This document shows positions 33,052 through 43,571 of a DNA stretch of 64,000 bases, piece by piece (position 1 is the stretch's first letter; each line of letters opens with the position of its first letter). The notes beneath the pieces are model-generated. The model did no database searches and was not told where the DNA came from. It saw only the letters and a program-made list of their open reading frames with translations. The position numbers and the translations under genes were made by a program. Source of the stretch: Ipomoea triloba (taxonomy: Eukaryota; Streptophyta; Magnoliopsida; Solanales; Convolvulaceae); NCBI RefSeq assembly GCF_003576645.1, contig NC_044918.1:33251367-33315366 (forward strand), given 5' to 3'.

Positions 33052-33843
33052 CTATCATGCAAGTATAGGAATGGCTCCTTATGAAGCGTTGTATGGGCGA
33101 AAATGTCGAAGTCCTGTATGTTGGAGTGACAAGAGCGACGTTGTTATACTTGGACCTCAGTACCTACAAGAGACTACAGAGGCAATCAAGGTGATTCGAG
33201 AAAGGATGAAAATTGCACAGGATCGTCAAAAGTCCTATGCCGATTTGAAACGACAATTCACCGAACATCAAGTTGGAGAGAAGGTGCTATTGAAAATCTC
33301 ACCAACTAAAGGAGTCAAGAGATTTGGAAAGAAAGGAAAGTTGAGTCCTCGCTATATAGGACCCTATGAAATCTTGGAAAGGATAGGAAATTTAGCCTAT
33401 CGACTGGCCCTACCAATTGAGCTTGACCGGGTGCATAATGTATTTCATGTTTCTCAACTTAAGCGGTATGTACCTGATGCATCCCATATATTGGAACCTG
33501 AGGAATTGGAGGTGGATGATTCGTTGGAATACGAAGAAAGGCCAATTCGAATCTTAGACTCTAAGACCCGAGATACAAGAAGGAAATCCGTTAAAATGGT
33601 CAAAGTCCAATGGTCGAATCATAGCTCGGAGGAAGCCACGTGGGAGTTGGAAAGCGTTATGATGGAACGTTATCCAGAGTTATTTGGCNTCGAATCTTAG
33701 ACTCTAAGACCCGAGATACAAGAAGGAAATCCGTTAAAATGGTCAAAGTCCAATGGTCGAATCATAGCTCGGAGGAAGCCACGTGGGAGTTGGAAAGCGT
33801 TATGATGGAACGTTATCCAGAGTTATTTGGCTCAGGTGTGTAG
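33052..33843 (+). pseudogene. Gypsy 3 integrase C-terminus and chromodomain
   Basis: It starts at YHASIGMAPYEALYGRKC after the gap and runs through the GPQYLQETTEAIK helix and VFHVSQLKRYVPD to a chromodomain (KVQWSNHSSEEATWELE) and YPELFGSGV, then a stop at 33841. Positions 33690-33831 repeat 33547-33688 exactly after n at 33689, an assembly overlap. The true protein therefore has only one chromodomain. With that correction the frame is open to its end. Confidence 0.9.
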
Positions 33844-33988
33844 GATCGATTTACTTGCTATATGCTTAAATAAATTTGTGTACTAAGATTAGGCATACTA
33901 AGATTTTATTATGTGTAAGCGAAGGTAAGCAGTAATCTATTTGAGACCGTGGAGTATAAGAAGGAAGTTTCGGGGACGAAACTCTTTT

Positions 33989-34002
33989 TAAGGAGGGTAG
34001 AC
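33989..34002 (+). other. Polypurine tract of gypsy 3
   Basis: AAGGAGGGTAGAC lies directly before the LTR start TGTAACCCCTCGTC at 34003, preceded by GTTTCGGGGACGAAAC as in gypsy 2. Confidence 0.9.
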
Positions 34003-34464
34003 TGTAACCCCTCGTCTATTTCGATAAGTTTGAGGTTCAGAAAATATGTCTTTAAGCTATGACATTCATAAGATAAGTGACCGATGCTTCAAAATAATTT
34101 TTTTTNGTTACTCTGAGCTGCGGTTCAGATTATTATAAATATTAGAGCTGCGGTTCTATTTGAAAATGATGAAATTCCTGGAAATGTGAAATTTTGCAAA
34201 CTTGTCTGAAAAGGGCATGAAAATTATTTTGAGTGGCAAGTTATGACTTCATTCTTGTTTGAGAAAAGCTTTATATGATTTAACGTTTATACGCTATTAT
34301 ACTATCTATAAATCGTTTCGTTGCAGGTAGACTTTCAAATCATGGTAAAACTTTATAAAGCTTTTAGATTATCTATGTTTTCAAACCTTTGTCTACTTTT
34401 AAGTGACAAATGGATTTCCTTACTTAGCCGTCGTGCTAACTACACTTCGTTGTGTTCTTAACAG

Positions 34465-34956
34465 ATGTCTAAGGTAGGCTCGTGTAGCCCACCTGACTCG
34501 GATCCTTCCGAGTTGGAGTTCCCTATCTACGATTATGATGATTATGTACAGTACTTAGTTGATGTCGACCCGTATGCTCCTGGATTCGCTCCTGACTCTC
34601 CAGCTCCGGCTTATGTTCCTGCTATTCCTTCCCCACCGTACAGTCCTCCTCCGACTTACCCAAGTACACCCTCTCGTATCCCAGTTCGCAGTAGCCAGCC
34701 AAATTTTCTGGATGGGGCCAGGTCTAGGTTTGGGTCTTTTCCGGTAGAGGTGTTGGAAGGGAGTGATCCCTTAGAATTTGTTGTCTTTTATCCCTGTCCG
34801 TGGAATCTCGCTCCTTCGGAACATTGGGATGAGTGGTCCATGATGTACACTCCTAGGTACTTCCTGGATCATCTCACCTGGGTTGCGGGCAACTGGCATC
34901 TTGTATGGGGGACGTACTCCGAACCGGAGTACCGCCCCTTAGAAGAGGATGACTGN
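34465..34956 (+). CDS. LTR-embedded ORF (copy D), unknown function
   Basis: 163 residues to a codon TG-n that is probably the stop. The ATG follows the acceptor CTTAACAG directly. The order is as in copies A and C: a Ser/Pro start, YDYDDYVQYLVDVDPYAPGF, a longer Pro-rich linker, then the core FGSFPVEVLEGSDPLEF, YPCPWNLAPS, DEWSMM, FLDHLTWVAGNWHLVWGTY and a short acidic tail. It is the most diverged of the copies, but the Trp and Tyr positions of the core are kept. The frame is intact although the surrounding LTR is disrupted. I recognise no known domain. Confidence 0.72.
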
Positions 34957-35177
34957 TTTCATAATTTTTGGAGTAGTATAAGTATGGTTTTCGGAATTAT
35001 TTCCAAAACTGGTCCAGAGAAGGAAAAATGCTGGACAGCACACTGCCAAGGGCAAAAATGGAATTTTCTGTGTAAATTAGTGAACCTAGGTGACCAAAAC
35101 TTTTTATGAACATCAAGTACTATGAGTTAGGGTTCTACCATAAAAATTTCAAGTGAAAAAGAGTTCGGGAACTATTT
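34957..35177. repeat. Misplaced family-E LTR piece between two n
   Basis: 221 bases nearly identical to about 30148-30368 (LTR E), with a few substitutions. It is bounded by single n on both sides and interrupts LTR D just after its ORF. No counterpart exists at this place in LTRs A or C. It is probably a scaffolded contig from another copy. Confidence 0.8.
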
Positions 35178-35512
35178 NCTTAGCTGACTAGTAAGTTGTA
35201 ATTAAACTCTTGCATATATTTTGGTAGTTAGTGTAGCTACCCCTTTTGCTCACCTATATATATATGTATGAAGATATGTTGGGTAATGATGATGATGATG
35301 TGAAATAGTTTTCTTGTTAGCCTGTGCACCTAGAGTGAACTCTGTCTGGTCTTGGCTGGGTTTAGTCTAGGTGTGGCGGTAACTACTCCGGATGTACGGT
35401 ATAGCCGAGCTGGGGTGTTACAAAGGTGATCTCTCGATATTGTTTACCCGGCCATTCTTCGTAGCTTTCCTATACTTTCCATTGCTGGTGTATAGGGACG
35501 GTTTATGAATAG

Positions 35513-37234
35513 CTACTCTGGTCTTTTCTGTTGGTCTTTTATGACCTTTGTTTGGTTTGGGTTGAGATCTCCATTATTTGAAGTTCCCAAACCATTGGTC
35601 TGTTTATCTCTCGAGAGACAGTCTTGACGGAACCCTAGACCGGTTCTATCACTAGTAGGTCTGTGATCATTTACCATTTTCTCCATAGCTTTGGAGGAAT
35701 TCGTGTATGATGCTATGACCTTTCTAAGATTAAGCTCTCTGGTCTCTCGAACTTTGCACTCTTCAGCCAGTAGGATTACTTTGGCTTCTAACTTGCTTAC
35801 TTTGAGAGTTAGCTCTGAATTCTCTTTCGAGACATTCTTAAGCATATCTCTTTCAGCAGTTAGCTTGCTGTTTTCTTCCCGGATTTTGGCATGAGTGCTG
35901 TTAGCGATACCGAGATCCCTTTTAAGTGTTTCAAGCATCTCAAAGGGATCTTCATCGCTTCCGAATGAAGAACAACGAGAGGTAGAGGTAGAGCAGCGAG
36001 ATGTGGAAGTAGAGGTTACCTCATTGTCAATGGCCATTAGACATTGATCCTCTTCTTCCTCGGTATATAAGCAGATGAGTCCCCTTTCATCTTCTGAGCT
36101 GCTGCTGCCTTCACTGGAGCTCGATGTCTCGGACTCCTCGATTGTTCTCTCGAGTTCCTCAGCAACAAGCGCCTTTCTGCGCAGATGTTTCCTTGAATCT
36201 CCCTTGAAGCCACTTTGTGCTGGCTTCTCTTTGGATTCCTCCTTTCTCCTGGAATCCCTGCCTTCTTGGCCTTGATACTTACTTACCATAGGGTAAGGAC
36301 ATTCAGCCTTGAAGTGCCCTGGTCTCCTGCAGTTGTAGTAGAGACCCTGATTTTCCTCCTCTATCCTTCTGGATGAATGTTTCTCATTGTTCCTTCTTGA
36401 GGAGGAAGGTGAACTTGTGTTGCTCTCCGTTGACTTCCTCATGAATTTCCTGAATTTCCTCATGAAGAGAGCAAACTGTTCGTCAGATAACATATTAGTG
36501 GGATTAGGATCTGACCTTGAAGAGGTGGATGGTTGATCAGCAACCAGTGCCACATTCCGTCTGTCCACCACGTCCTCATCTCTCAGAAGCATCTCAAATT
36601 CGAAGGCTTTGAGATCTCTGAAAAGTTGGTCGGTTGTGGTGTCCTTCAAATCCCTGTGATCACGCATTGTGATCACCTTCATTTCCCACTCCTTGGTAAG
36701 GCCTCGTAAGACCTTCAAGTTTAGCTCCTTTTGTGGAATCTCCTTCTCGAGATCACTGATCTCGATTGATAGCTTCATGAACCGAGATTCCATGCTGTCG
36801 ATGCTCTCCCCTGGCTTCATCTTGAAGTCCTCAAACTTCTTCATGGCCACGGTGAGCTTGTTCTCCTTTTCCTGTTCGTCACCTTCACCAATTAACATCA
36901 AAGTATCCCATACCTCTTTTGCCGTTTTGCACTTTCTCACTTTTGGGAAGATGGTTTCGTCTATAGCTCTGAAGAGAATGTCCTTGGCAATATTGTCCAG
37001 GTTGTTTCTCTTCCTATCATCACTTGTCCATTCTTCCCTAGGTTTTGGGATGTACTTTTGTGTGTCTTGGGTTTGAGCTGCAGCAGTATTGACCATTAAG
37101 ATTTTGACTGGTCCAGAAGTTATAACCTCGGCCATCTCATCATGGAGGGCTGATAGATACGCAAGCATGCTTGTTTTCCAGTCATCGAACCTGCAAAGAT
37201 CAAAAAGAAGATGTCTCGACAACATGCTATCCAT
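35513..37234 (-). pseudogene. Sirevirus gag
   Basis: The ATG at 37234 lies about 100 bases after the PBS. Residues 15-230 form the copia gag (UBN2 type) with FDDWKTSMLAYLSALHDEM, AKEVWDTLMLIGEGDEQ and SRFMKLSIEISDLEKE. The zinc knuckle reads YYNCRRPGHFKAEC: the first metal-binding Cys is Tyr, so this knuckle should not bind zinc normally. An acidic region with LICLYTEEEEDQCLMA follows. Next is a predicted coiled coil (about residues 440-520) and the GLGFRQD spacer. It ends at TAG 35513-35515, just before the gypsy insertion boundary. The protein would form the particle core. Confidence 0.9.
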
Positions 37235-37330
37235 TTTAAAAAATATCTCGTGCTTTGAAAGATTTTTAAAAGATTTTTCAAAGAAGGATCTCTAGGCAAT
37301 ATAAACAAAGGTTTATATTGATCAGAGAAC

Positions 37331-37345
37331 TTGCTCTGATACCAA
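37331..37345 (-). other. Primer binding site of the Sirevirus
   Basis: In sense orientation, TTGGTATCAGAGCAA immediately follows the LTR end. Initiator-Met tRNA type. Confidence 0.9.
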
Positions 37346-37346
37346 T

Positions 37347-39139
37347 TGTTGGTCCCAAGGGGATGGGGTACAAGTCTAGAGGGGGGGGGGGTGAATAGAC
37401 TTGTATAAGATTTTGCAAATCTTTTTCGACTTCTCGTGTGTATTGGACTTAGGATGTTTAGGTCCGATACCTCACAAGATGAAGACAAAGTTTTATGCGC
37501 AGCGGAAAGGTTATCCCCTTTTAGTTAGCACGAGTTTGAGTTAGTTAGAGAGGTGCGGTTAAATGCAGTGCAGTTTGAGAGTTAGATAGCGAGAGATAAA
37601 AACAGAAAGTAAATGCGAGAGAGATTTTTAAGTGGTTCGGCCAACCCGCCTACATCCACTCTTCTTCCAGAAACTCCCTGGAAGGATTGCACTAAAACTT
37701 CCATTTTTAGTACAATGTCGAGCGCTTGAGCTTTGATCACGAAGCCCGCCTCAAGCCTCAGGTTTTTCGCCCCGCTTCTTGTTACTCCACCTATCGAGCA
37801 CTTGAGCTTTGATCACCAAGCCCGCCTCAAGCCTCAGGATCTTCACAAGACAGCTCCCAGGTTACTCCGCCTCTCCTCAGGTTTTTCTCCCCGCTTCCAG
37901 TTACTCCACCTCTCGAGCACTTGAGCTTTGATCACCAAGCCCGCCTCAAGCCTCAGGATCTTCACTAGACAGCTGCCAGGTTACTCCGCCTCTTCTTGCT
38001 TAATCCAAAGCAAGGACCTTTGGTTGTCACAGTTGAGTGTAACAAGCTCCAATCTGACCAGAAGCTATCGTTGTATCAATGTCGATGTAGGGCAGCTTCG
38101 ATCACCTTCTAGATGTATAACAGTTTAAGCTTTGTAACACTCTCAAACACTAAGATGTGTTTTTCTCGCTGTTTTGAATATCAGGATGATATTCCAAGTT
38201 GAGCACTTGCACTTTTGAACGTTCTGAGCAGACACCTCTTAAGATTTTCGAATTGAACCGACTTCTTACGAAAATTTCCCCTTTTTTTTTTTTAACTTGT
38301 GTCTTCACGTCCTTTTTATATGAGAGTTAAGGAATAATTCCGTTGGAGGGAAAATTATTCCGTTTGAAATTTGTCTCCCATGCTGTGTATGGGACTTGCA
38401 TCTTTTCAGCATTTTTCATGGAGTGGTGGTCTTGTAACTTGAACCTTTTGTTTGGTAGTGGATATTCCATAATCCACTTTCTTGAGTCCATGCTCCACTT
38501 GCTCCTTTTGGTAAAAGTTACTCTTTTTAAATTCCCATTGATCCTCGTTTTAGGGAATAAGACTGACTTTGGATTAGTGCACCTTCTATCCGTTTGTTGT
38601 GGAATTCTGATGTGGCATTCACTTCTGGCACTTCCTTAATATTTTATCTCCATGATATTCTTCTTCTCCAAACTTTATTCATGCTTCCTGACCATCATTC
38701 AGTCTTTTGGAGAAATGTTAGTTTATCGAGACCAAGATTGATGTCTCGATTGTTTGATGTCTTGATCCCCATGTATCGAGAGATCTATCTCTCGAACTCT
38801 GCTTATGTCTCGAACTGGGTTGTTGTATCGAGAGGTCCTACCTCTCGAACTATGCTTATGTCTCGAGACTTAGTTGATGTCTCGCAGACCCTTATTCCTC
38901 CAGTGTTGTCCCGTGCCTTCTTCTGATCTATCTATAGGATTACAACACGAGACTTTCTAAGATGTTCACACAAGTTTACCTTAAGCTTAAATATTTTCCA
39001 AGTTGAGCTCAAGTTACCCGGTTGTATTTTCGCTCTTAGTTTACTTGTCGAACTTACATTGATTCCTATCTTTCGAGACTTAGGGGATTCTAAAATACAT
39101 TTTGGTATTATCAAAACCTAATACATTATGTTCCTAACA
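37347..39139 (-). repeat. 5' LTR of the Sirevirus
   Basis: 1793 bp, TG...CA on both strands (TGTTGGTCCC on the plus strand to CCTAACA). Near-identical to 19915-21809. The PBS at 37345 makes it the 5' LTR of the element to its left. A polypurine-like tract also sits at its other side (39140-39162). It has inverted repeats of TCGAGAGAT and TCGAGAGGT with their complements. Confidence 0.93.
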
Positions 39140-39162
39140 ATTTCCCCCTTTTTGATGATGCC
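39140..39162 (-). other. Polypurine tract next to the Sirevirus LTR start
   Basis: In sense orientation, GGCATCATCAAAAAGGGGGA followed by AAT sits directly before the LTR start TGTTAGGAAC. This is where a PPT belongs if a second copia internal region once lay to the right. About 20 further bases are unassigned before gypsy LTR F. Confidence 0.75.
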
Positions 39163-39244
39163 AACACTTATACTTACTCGTATGACTGATTAGCAAGAAA
39201 AGAACATTGATTTTATTTTCAGCGCATACGGTAAGTTTGACAAG

Positions 39245-39690
39245 CCTCCCATGAAGTCAAACATTTCAATAACATTCGGGCCACGGCTCCCGCAGGCCTC
39301 CCGTAAAGTCAAACATATCATTAACTTCCGGGCCCCGGCTCGCAAGCCTCCCAAAAAGTCAAACATTTCAATAACTTTCGGGCCACAGCTCCCGCAGGCC
39401 TCCCGTAAAGTCAAACATCTCATTAACTTCTAGGCCCCGGGTCGAAAGCCTCCCAAGAAGTCAAACATTTCAATAACTTTCGGGCCACAGCTCCCGCAGG
39501 TTTCCCGTAAAGTCAAACATCACATTAACTTCCGGGCCCCGGCTCGCAAGCCTCCCATGAAGTCAAACATTTCAATAACTTTCGGGCCACGGCTCCCGCA
39601 GGCCTCCCGTAAAGTCAAACATCTCATTAACATCCGGGCCCCGGCTTGCAAGCCTCCCAAGAAGTCAAACATTTCAACAACATTATCCAG
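39245..39690. repeat. Alternating 52/50-bp tandem array
   Basis: About nine monomers start CCTCCC at 39245, 39297, 39347, 39399, 39449, 39501, 39551, 39603 and 39653. Two monomer types alternate (GGGCCACGGCTCCCGCAGG and GGGCCCCGGCTCGCAAG ends), giving a dimer period of about 102 bp. A single related unit lies in gypsy LTR C at 18470-18547. Confidence 0.9.
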
Positions 39691-39974
39691 AAATTAAGGT
39701 TTTCAAAACATTCTTTCTGTCCTTGGGTTTAATTAGTATATTCACGTGATGACTCAAGCGATCATTCTTATCCGAATATATCTCCAAAATACACATAGTT
39801 ATTAATGACTTTTCCCCATGAAATTCCAAGTGGCAAGGGTCACACTTGTTTCTTGAAAACACAATCTTTCCTCACATTAATGAACATAATGTACAAAATA
39901 ATATTTGAGCTTTCAAAAAATTGACTCGGTTGCCCGTAGGCCTTCCAAGCATCATAACATTCCGGAGCAAAAAC

Positions 39975-40245
39975 ATCGGGGAAAAGTTCGGTCGAAAACG
40001 GCTCCGCGTCGCGCGGGCTCGCGGTTACCCGCAGCGGCGGACGCACGGCGGACGCATGCGTCCGGGCGGCGTCCCCACGTTCGGCATTGACGCTGAAAAA
40101 CTGGGCGCCACAGACGCACAGCGGACGCGCGTCCGTGGTTGCGTCCGGCCTTTCGGCCGTGACGCCGTAGTCTCGGACATCCGCGGACGCGCGTCCGTGG
40201 TGGCGTCCGGCCCCTCGGCCGCGACTCTGAAATCCTGGGCAGCAA
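39975..40245. repeat. GC-rich palindromic repeats in LTR F
   Basis: Repeated GCGGACGCGCGTCCG-type palindromes and two copies of a block GCGTCCGGCC-CTCGGCCG (40145-40170 and 40202-40228) lie in otherwise AT-rich sequence. They fall within the predicted LTR intron. They are not coding. Confidence 0.8.
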
Positions 40246-41340
40246 AAACTGGGTTGTAACGCCCCGTTTTTCCACTATTTTCACAAGTATAAGCCTCAAT
40301 GACGTAAGCACAACATATACATGCATAAGTTAACTATGAACATGCATACAAAAATTACCAAAAATCAAGATGTAGTCTTTTGAGCCAACTTGTAGATCCA
40401 TAAATTTAACACATAATTTTCACATAAAATTCCTAGTCACATAATTTACTAGCATTTAATCACCTTCAAGTGACTAAACCAACTTAAGGGATTCCTTACC
40501 TCCCAAGTAGATTTCTAAAACCGTAGAAAGATGATGATCTCTTCCTCCAAACTTTTCACCGAAGATCCTAAACAAAAATCACCATAATAACAACATTTTC
40601 ATGAACTCTTAGCTTAAACTTAAGGTCTAGGAAGGATTTAACCGAACAAAACCAAAGTTTTTACCTATAATAGAGCACTTGAGTTGGAGAGAAAGCTATG
40701 GATTCCTTGATCACAATGTAGAAGAATGAGGTTTCCTTCCTCTTCTTTTCCTTATGATTTTCGAAAATAGGAGGTGAGAGAGAGATGATGATGGGAGGTT
40801 GGCTTGAAGATTAAGAAGCAAGTATACCATCCCATACCTCTTATGACACTTCATTAATGAATTTACCATGTGGTAATTAAGGATGACACTTGTCAAATTC
40901 CCATGGTAGATCCTTGAAGAGTAGAACTTATTTTGCCAGTTTGGGGTTAAATCAGATAAAAGTTTAGAGGATCATAACTTAATTCGGGAAAATTCTAACA
41001 CCAAAATTATCCTAAAAATAATCCCGTTATTAACCGCTGAAATTGGGAATTTTTCGGTAACTCTCGAAATATAGGTACGAAGGTCCGTAACAATCTCACT
41101 CTTACAGTCCGTTTAAATTTCTCTTGAACTAAGTAGAAAGTTCAGGCTTAATCGTATCATACTTAGTAATCCATTTTCTAGGAGGAATTCGAACTGTATA
41201 TGCATCCTTTAAAATTTTACGGTTCGTGACTGGTACGTAAATCGCAGCTTATTAATAACTTAGTCTTAAAAAAAAATTCTTTTGAAGTACCGAGAGATAA
41301 AGTGCCTCGAAGAGTAGAAACTCCGAGGAGTTACAAGTTC

Positions 41341-42224
41341 TCTACTACAACTACAGAAGGAAAAATACCCTTACCTGGTGGTGAGAAAGCACCAAGACCA
41401 ACCGAGAAGTACATGCAACGACAATCCGAGAAGTACTCCTGGGCAAACGAGTGGTAGAATTGTCAACAACCACTCACCTAGTCACTCGAAGGGTGACAGG
41501 AGGAGGAAAGCGCTCATGACCGAAGAATCAACCGAGAAGGTGACAAAGGAGCCATGCACCTCTAGCTCTAGTTCAAAAAGCGAAAGCTTAGGAAGAAGAA
41601 TTGTGCTTAATGGCCAAGGATGAAGAGGTAAATTCTCAATCCTCTTCTACCCAATGTGAGTCTAATTCAAGTTGTGATGAAGATCCTATGGATTCAGTTT
41701 TTAAAGTGATGAAGGAATTCAAATATGTAAAGAGCACTAAATCTAAACTAAAAGAGGAGAATGCTCAACTTTTGGCCAAACGCGAATCTCTCGAGAGCAT
41801 TATGCTAAAAAGCAATGAGATGATGAGCACGATTGGTCAATTTGAGAAGCAAATTGTCTTACTTAAGGAGGAGTGCAAAGCAAGAGAAGTGAGAAAGCAT
41901 AAATTGTGCGACGTCATAGCTACCTTTACTAATTCATCAAAAATAATGGATCAAATGGTAGGTGAGTAAAGGCCAAGTGGGAACAAGGCCGGACTAGGCT
42001 ACAATCCTAGCTCTCCCTCACATGTACTATTGACCAAACCCACAGACCCTTTAACCAGTGGAGGTCTAAAAACAATGTTTGGTAAAGGTAAAACCTTGCA
42101 GCCTAAGTCTATGAAAGATGTTTATAAAGGCAAGGCACCGCAAACGAGAGGTTAACCGAAAGGTGATACTACTCGAAAGGTTGTGAAACCTCCAAGAGGT
42201 AAAGTTTCTAACGGTAACCCGAGG
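41341..42224 (+). pseudogene. Sirevirus gag C-terminal fragment (second element)
   Basis: This plus-strand remnant resembles the C-terminal half of the gag at 35513. It has a Ser/Lys-rich stretch, ELCLMAKDEEV, then a predicted coiled coil (SKLKEENAQLLAKRESLES, QIVLLKEECKAREV) and the spacer GLGYNPSS. It is broken by a frameshift near 41585-41600 and TAA stops at 41967 and about 42152. Capsid and zinc knuckle are absent. Gypsy LTR F abuts it on the left and LTR G on the right; both are on the minus strand. Confidence 0.82.
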
Positions 42225-43571
42225 TGTAACACCCCAATTTTCATAACCAATTTTTCCTTTTAATTTTTTTTCTTTATTAATTGAAAATTTCTACAATCAT
42301 AGCAGAAGCATTAATAATCAATAGAAAACGGGTGTTACCGCCACGCTCCGGTATCTCTCCTATACCCAAACGCTAAGGCTAATCTTACAATTCTCAAATA
42401 CATCAAATACAACTTAATACATAATGGAAATAAATTTTACAACCGGGTAATTCTCAAAATACAAAATCTTCTAGAGTGTCTATTCTTAGATAGACTTATT
42501 CCATCCTCAACTTTGATCCTATTCATGTCCACCGGTAAAAATCATTTAACACAAAAATGGGGTGTATCCCAAAATTAGCATAAGCTAAGTAAGAATCACT
42601 TCACCCCGTAAAATATAGGCTTGGATTTTATTATTTCCAAAACTCATAATTTTCCCAAAATTGTATATATTTATCTAATATACGTACACTTTTTAATGAT
42701 AACATAATATCCCTTTTCTCAAGCATAACTTTATAAATACCATTTCCAAAACTTTCCACGTCATTTTCTAAAATATATCATATTTAATTTGTCAAGGAGG
42801 AGTCAATACTGAGTGGAAAGTCTTTAAGCTCTCAACATAACCACCAAGAGTCATCATAAACCAATCATAAAAATAATTTTAGAATTTCAATTGTGAGTTC
42901 TCCCCGGCTCACTCCGGTTTCCATATTTAAATTGTGAGTTCTTCCGGCTCACTCCGGTAATATGACCAAATTCCAATTAGTAGGTTGTGAGTTTTCCGAC
43001 TCACACCAGCACCAAATATCGTCATCCTCCAAGACTAAAATTAAATAATTTCTCTAAAATATTTCATATATAATATCATACAAAAATATTTCTTTTCAAG
43101 CTTTATTTGATGCTATGAACGTGGAAATATGATTTTGAGATAATTGGAATTAATACCAATATATAGAAATATCAAAAATTCCAAGCCAATCATTTACACA
43201 ACACACGGGCTCGACATTCGAAACCCATTCTCGATAACTCGAGAATCACCACTCACAATGTTACCATTTATCGATAAATGTACTTGTGTTCACATGAATA
43301 GCATATATCATATAATATCACACATATATTATCAAACACATAAAATATTCGGGGAAAATAATAGTTTTGGTGAACATAAAATCTTACCCTTGTAGTCCAA
43401 TACTCTTATCAAACATCTAAAGTAAAATCCTAGCCACTTTGATAACGAACCTGTGAATCAAACACATCTAATATAATCGTTAGGCTAACCCCATTAGTGG
43501 GTTTTGTAGTGATTTTGGAATATTAAAACATGTTAATGAGTTTTTTAACTAATGTGAGAGGTTAGTTTTTT

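Larger units (their letters stand above)
29045..35422 (+). mobile_element. Chimeric gypsy insertion inside the Sirevirus
   Basis: On the left is a complete LTR of family E (29045-31181), followed without PBS by an integrase fragment. On the right are pol C-terminus, polypurine tract and an LTR of family D (34003-35422). The two LTRs are different families, and the flanking pentamers (TGGAT left, AAGGT right) do not match. It is therefore not one simple insertion. Either two insertions recombined or the scaffold joined the wrong contigs: five single-n joins and an N run lie inside. Confidence 0.8.
34003..35422 (+). repeat. Gypsy LTR, family D, with three n joins
   Basis: From TGTAACCCC to GGGGTGTTACA, but interrupted by n at 34106, 34956 and 35178. 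The upstream part of the LTR interior (promoter, donor) appears to be missing at 34106. A foreign piece occupies 34957-35177. What remains includes the microexon (34327-34344), intron (34345-34464), LTR ORF (34465) and the conserved end hairpin. Confidence 0.82.
18548..39139 (-). mobile_element. Sirevirus-like Ty1/copia retrotransposon with third ORF
   Basis: This element is on the minus strand. It has a 5' LTR (39139-37347), PBS (37345-37331), gag (37234-35513), pol (29044-25527), a UTR with purine-tract repeats, a third ORF (24900-21811) and a 3' LTR (21809-19915). A gypsy insertion occupies 29045-35422. The two LTRs are nearly identical apart from one extra 119-bp unit, so the insertion is recent. 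The iMet PBS, zinc-knuckle gag, extra ORF after pol and repeated purine tracts fit the Sirevirus genus. The left LTR sits in the gypsy 2 LTR. Flanking bases (ATAAG left, ATTTC right) do not form a target duplication. Confidence 0.9.
39181..41335 (-). repeat. Gypsy LTR, family F (truncated)
   Basis: The sense start TGTAACTCCTCGG is at 41335. It shares with LTR E the TTATACTTGTG-AAATAG stretch and the donor GGGAG|GTAAGGAATCCC (40499). The TTGTAACGCCCCG at 40255 looks like an LTR end but lies inside the aligned part, so I do not place a boundary there. The inner end, including any LTR ORF, is missing. It contains the tandem array 39245-39690 and a GC-rich palindromic stretch. Confidence 0.7.

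Noticed and set aside
33640..33843. Second chromodomain
   Set aside because: Exact repeat of 33547-33688 after n at 33689.
39905..40326. GC-rich ORFs encoding Arg-rich proteins
   Set aside because: They are translations of palindromic repeats on both strands; no codon pattern.
40255..41335. A 1.08 kb solo LTR ending at TTGTAACGCC
   Set aside because: Similarity to LTR E continues past 40255, so the GTAAC there is not an LTR end.
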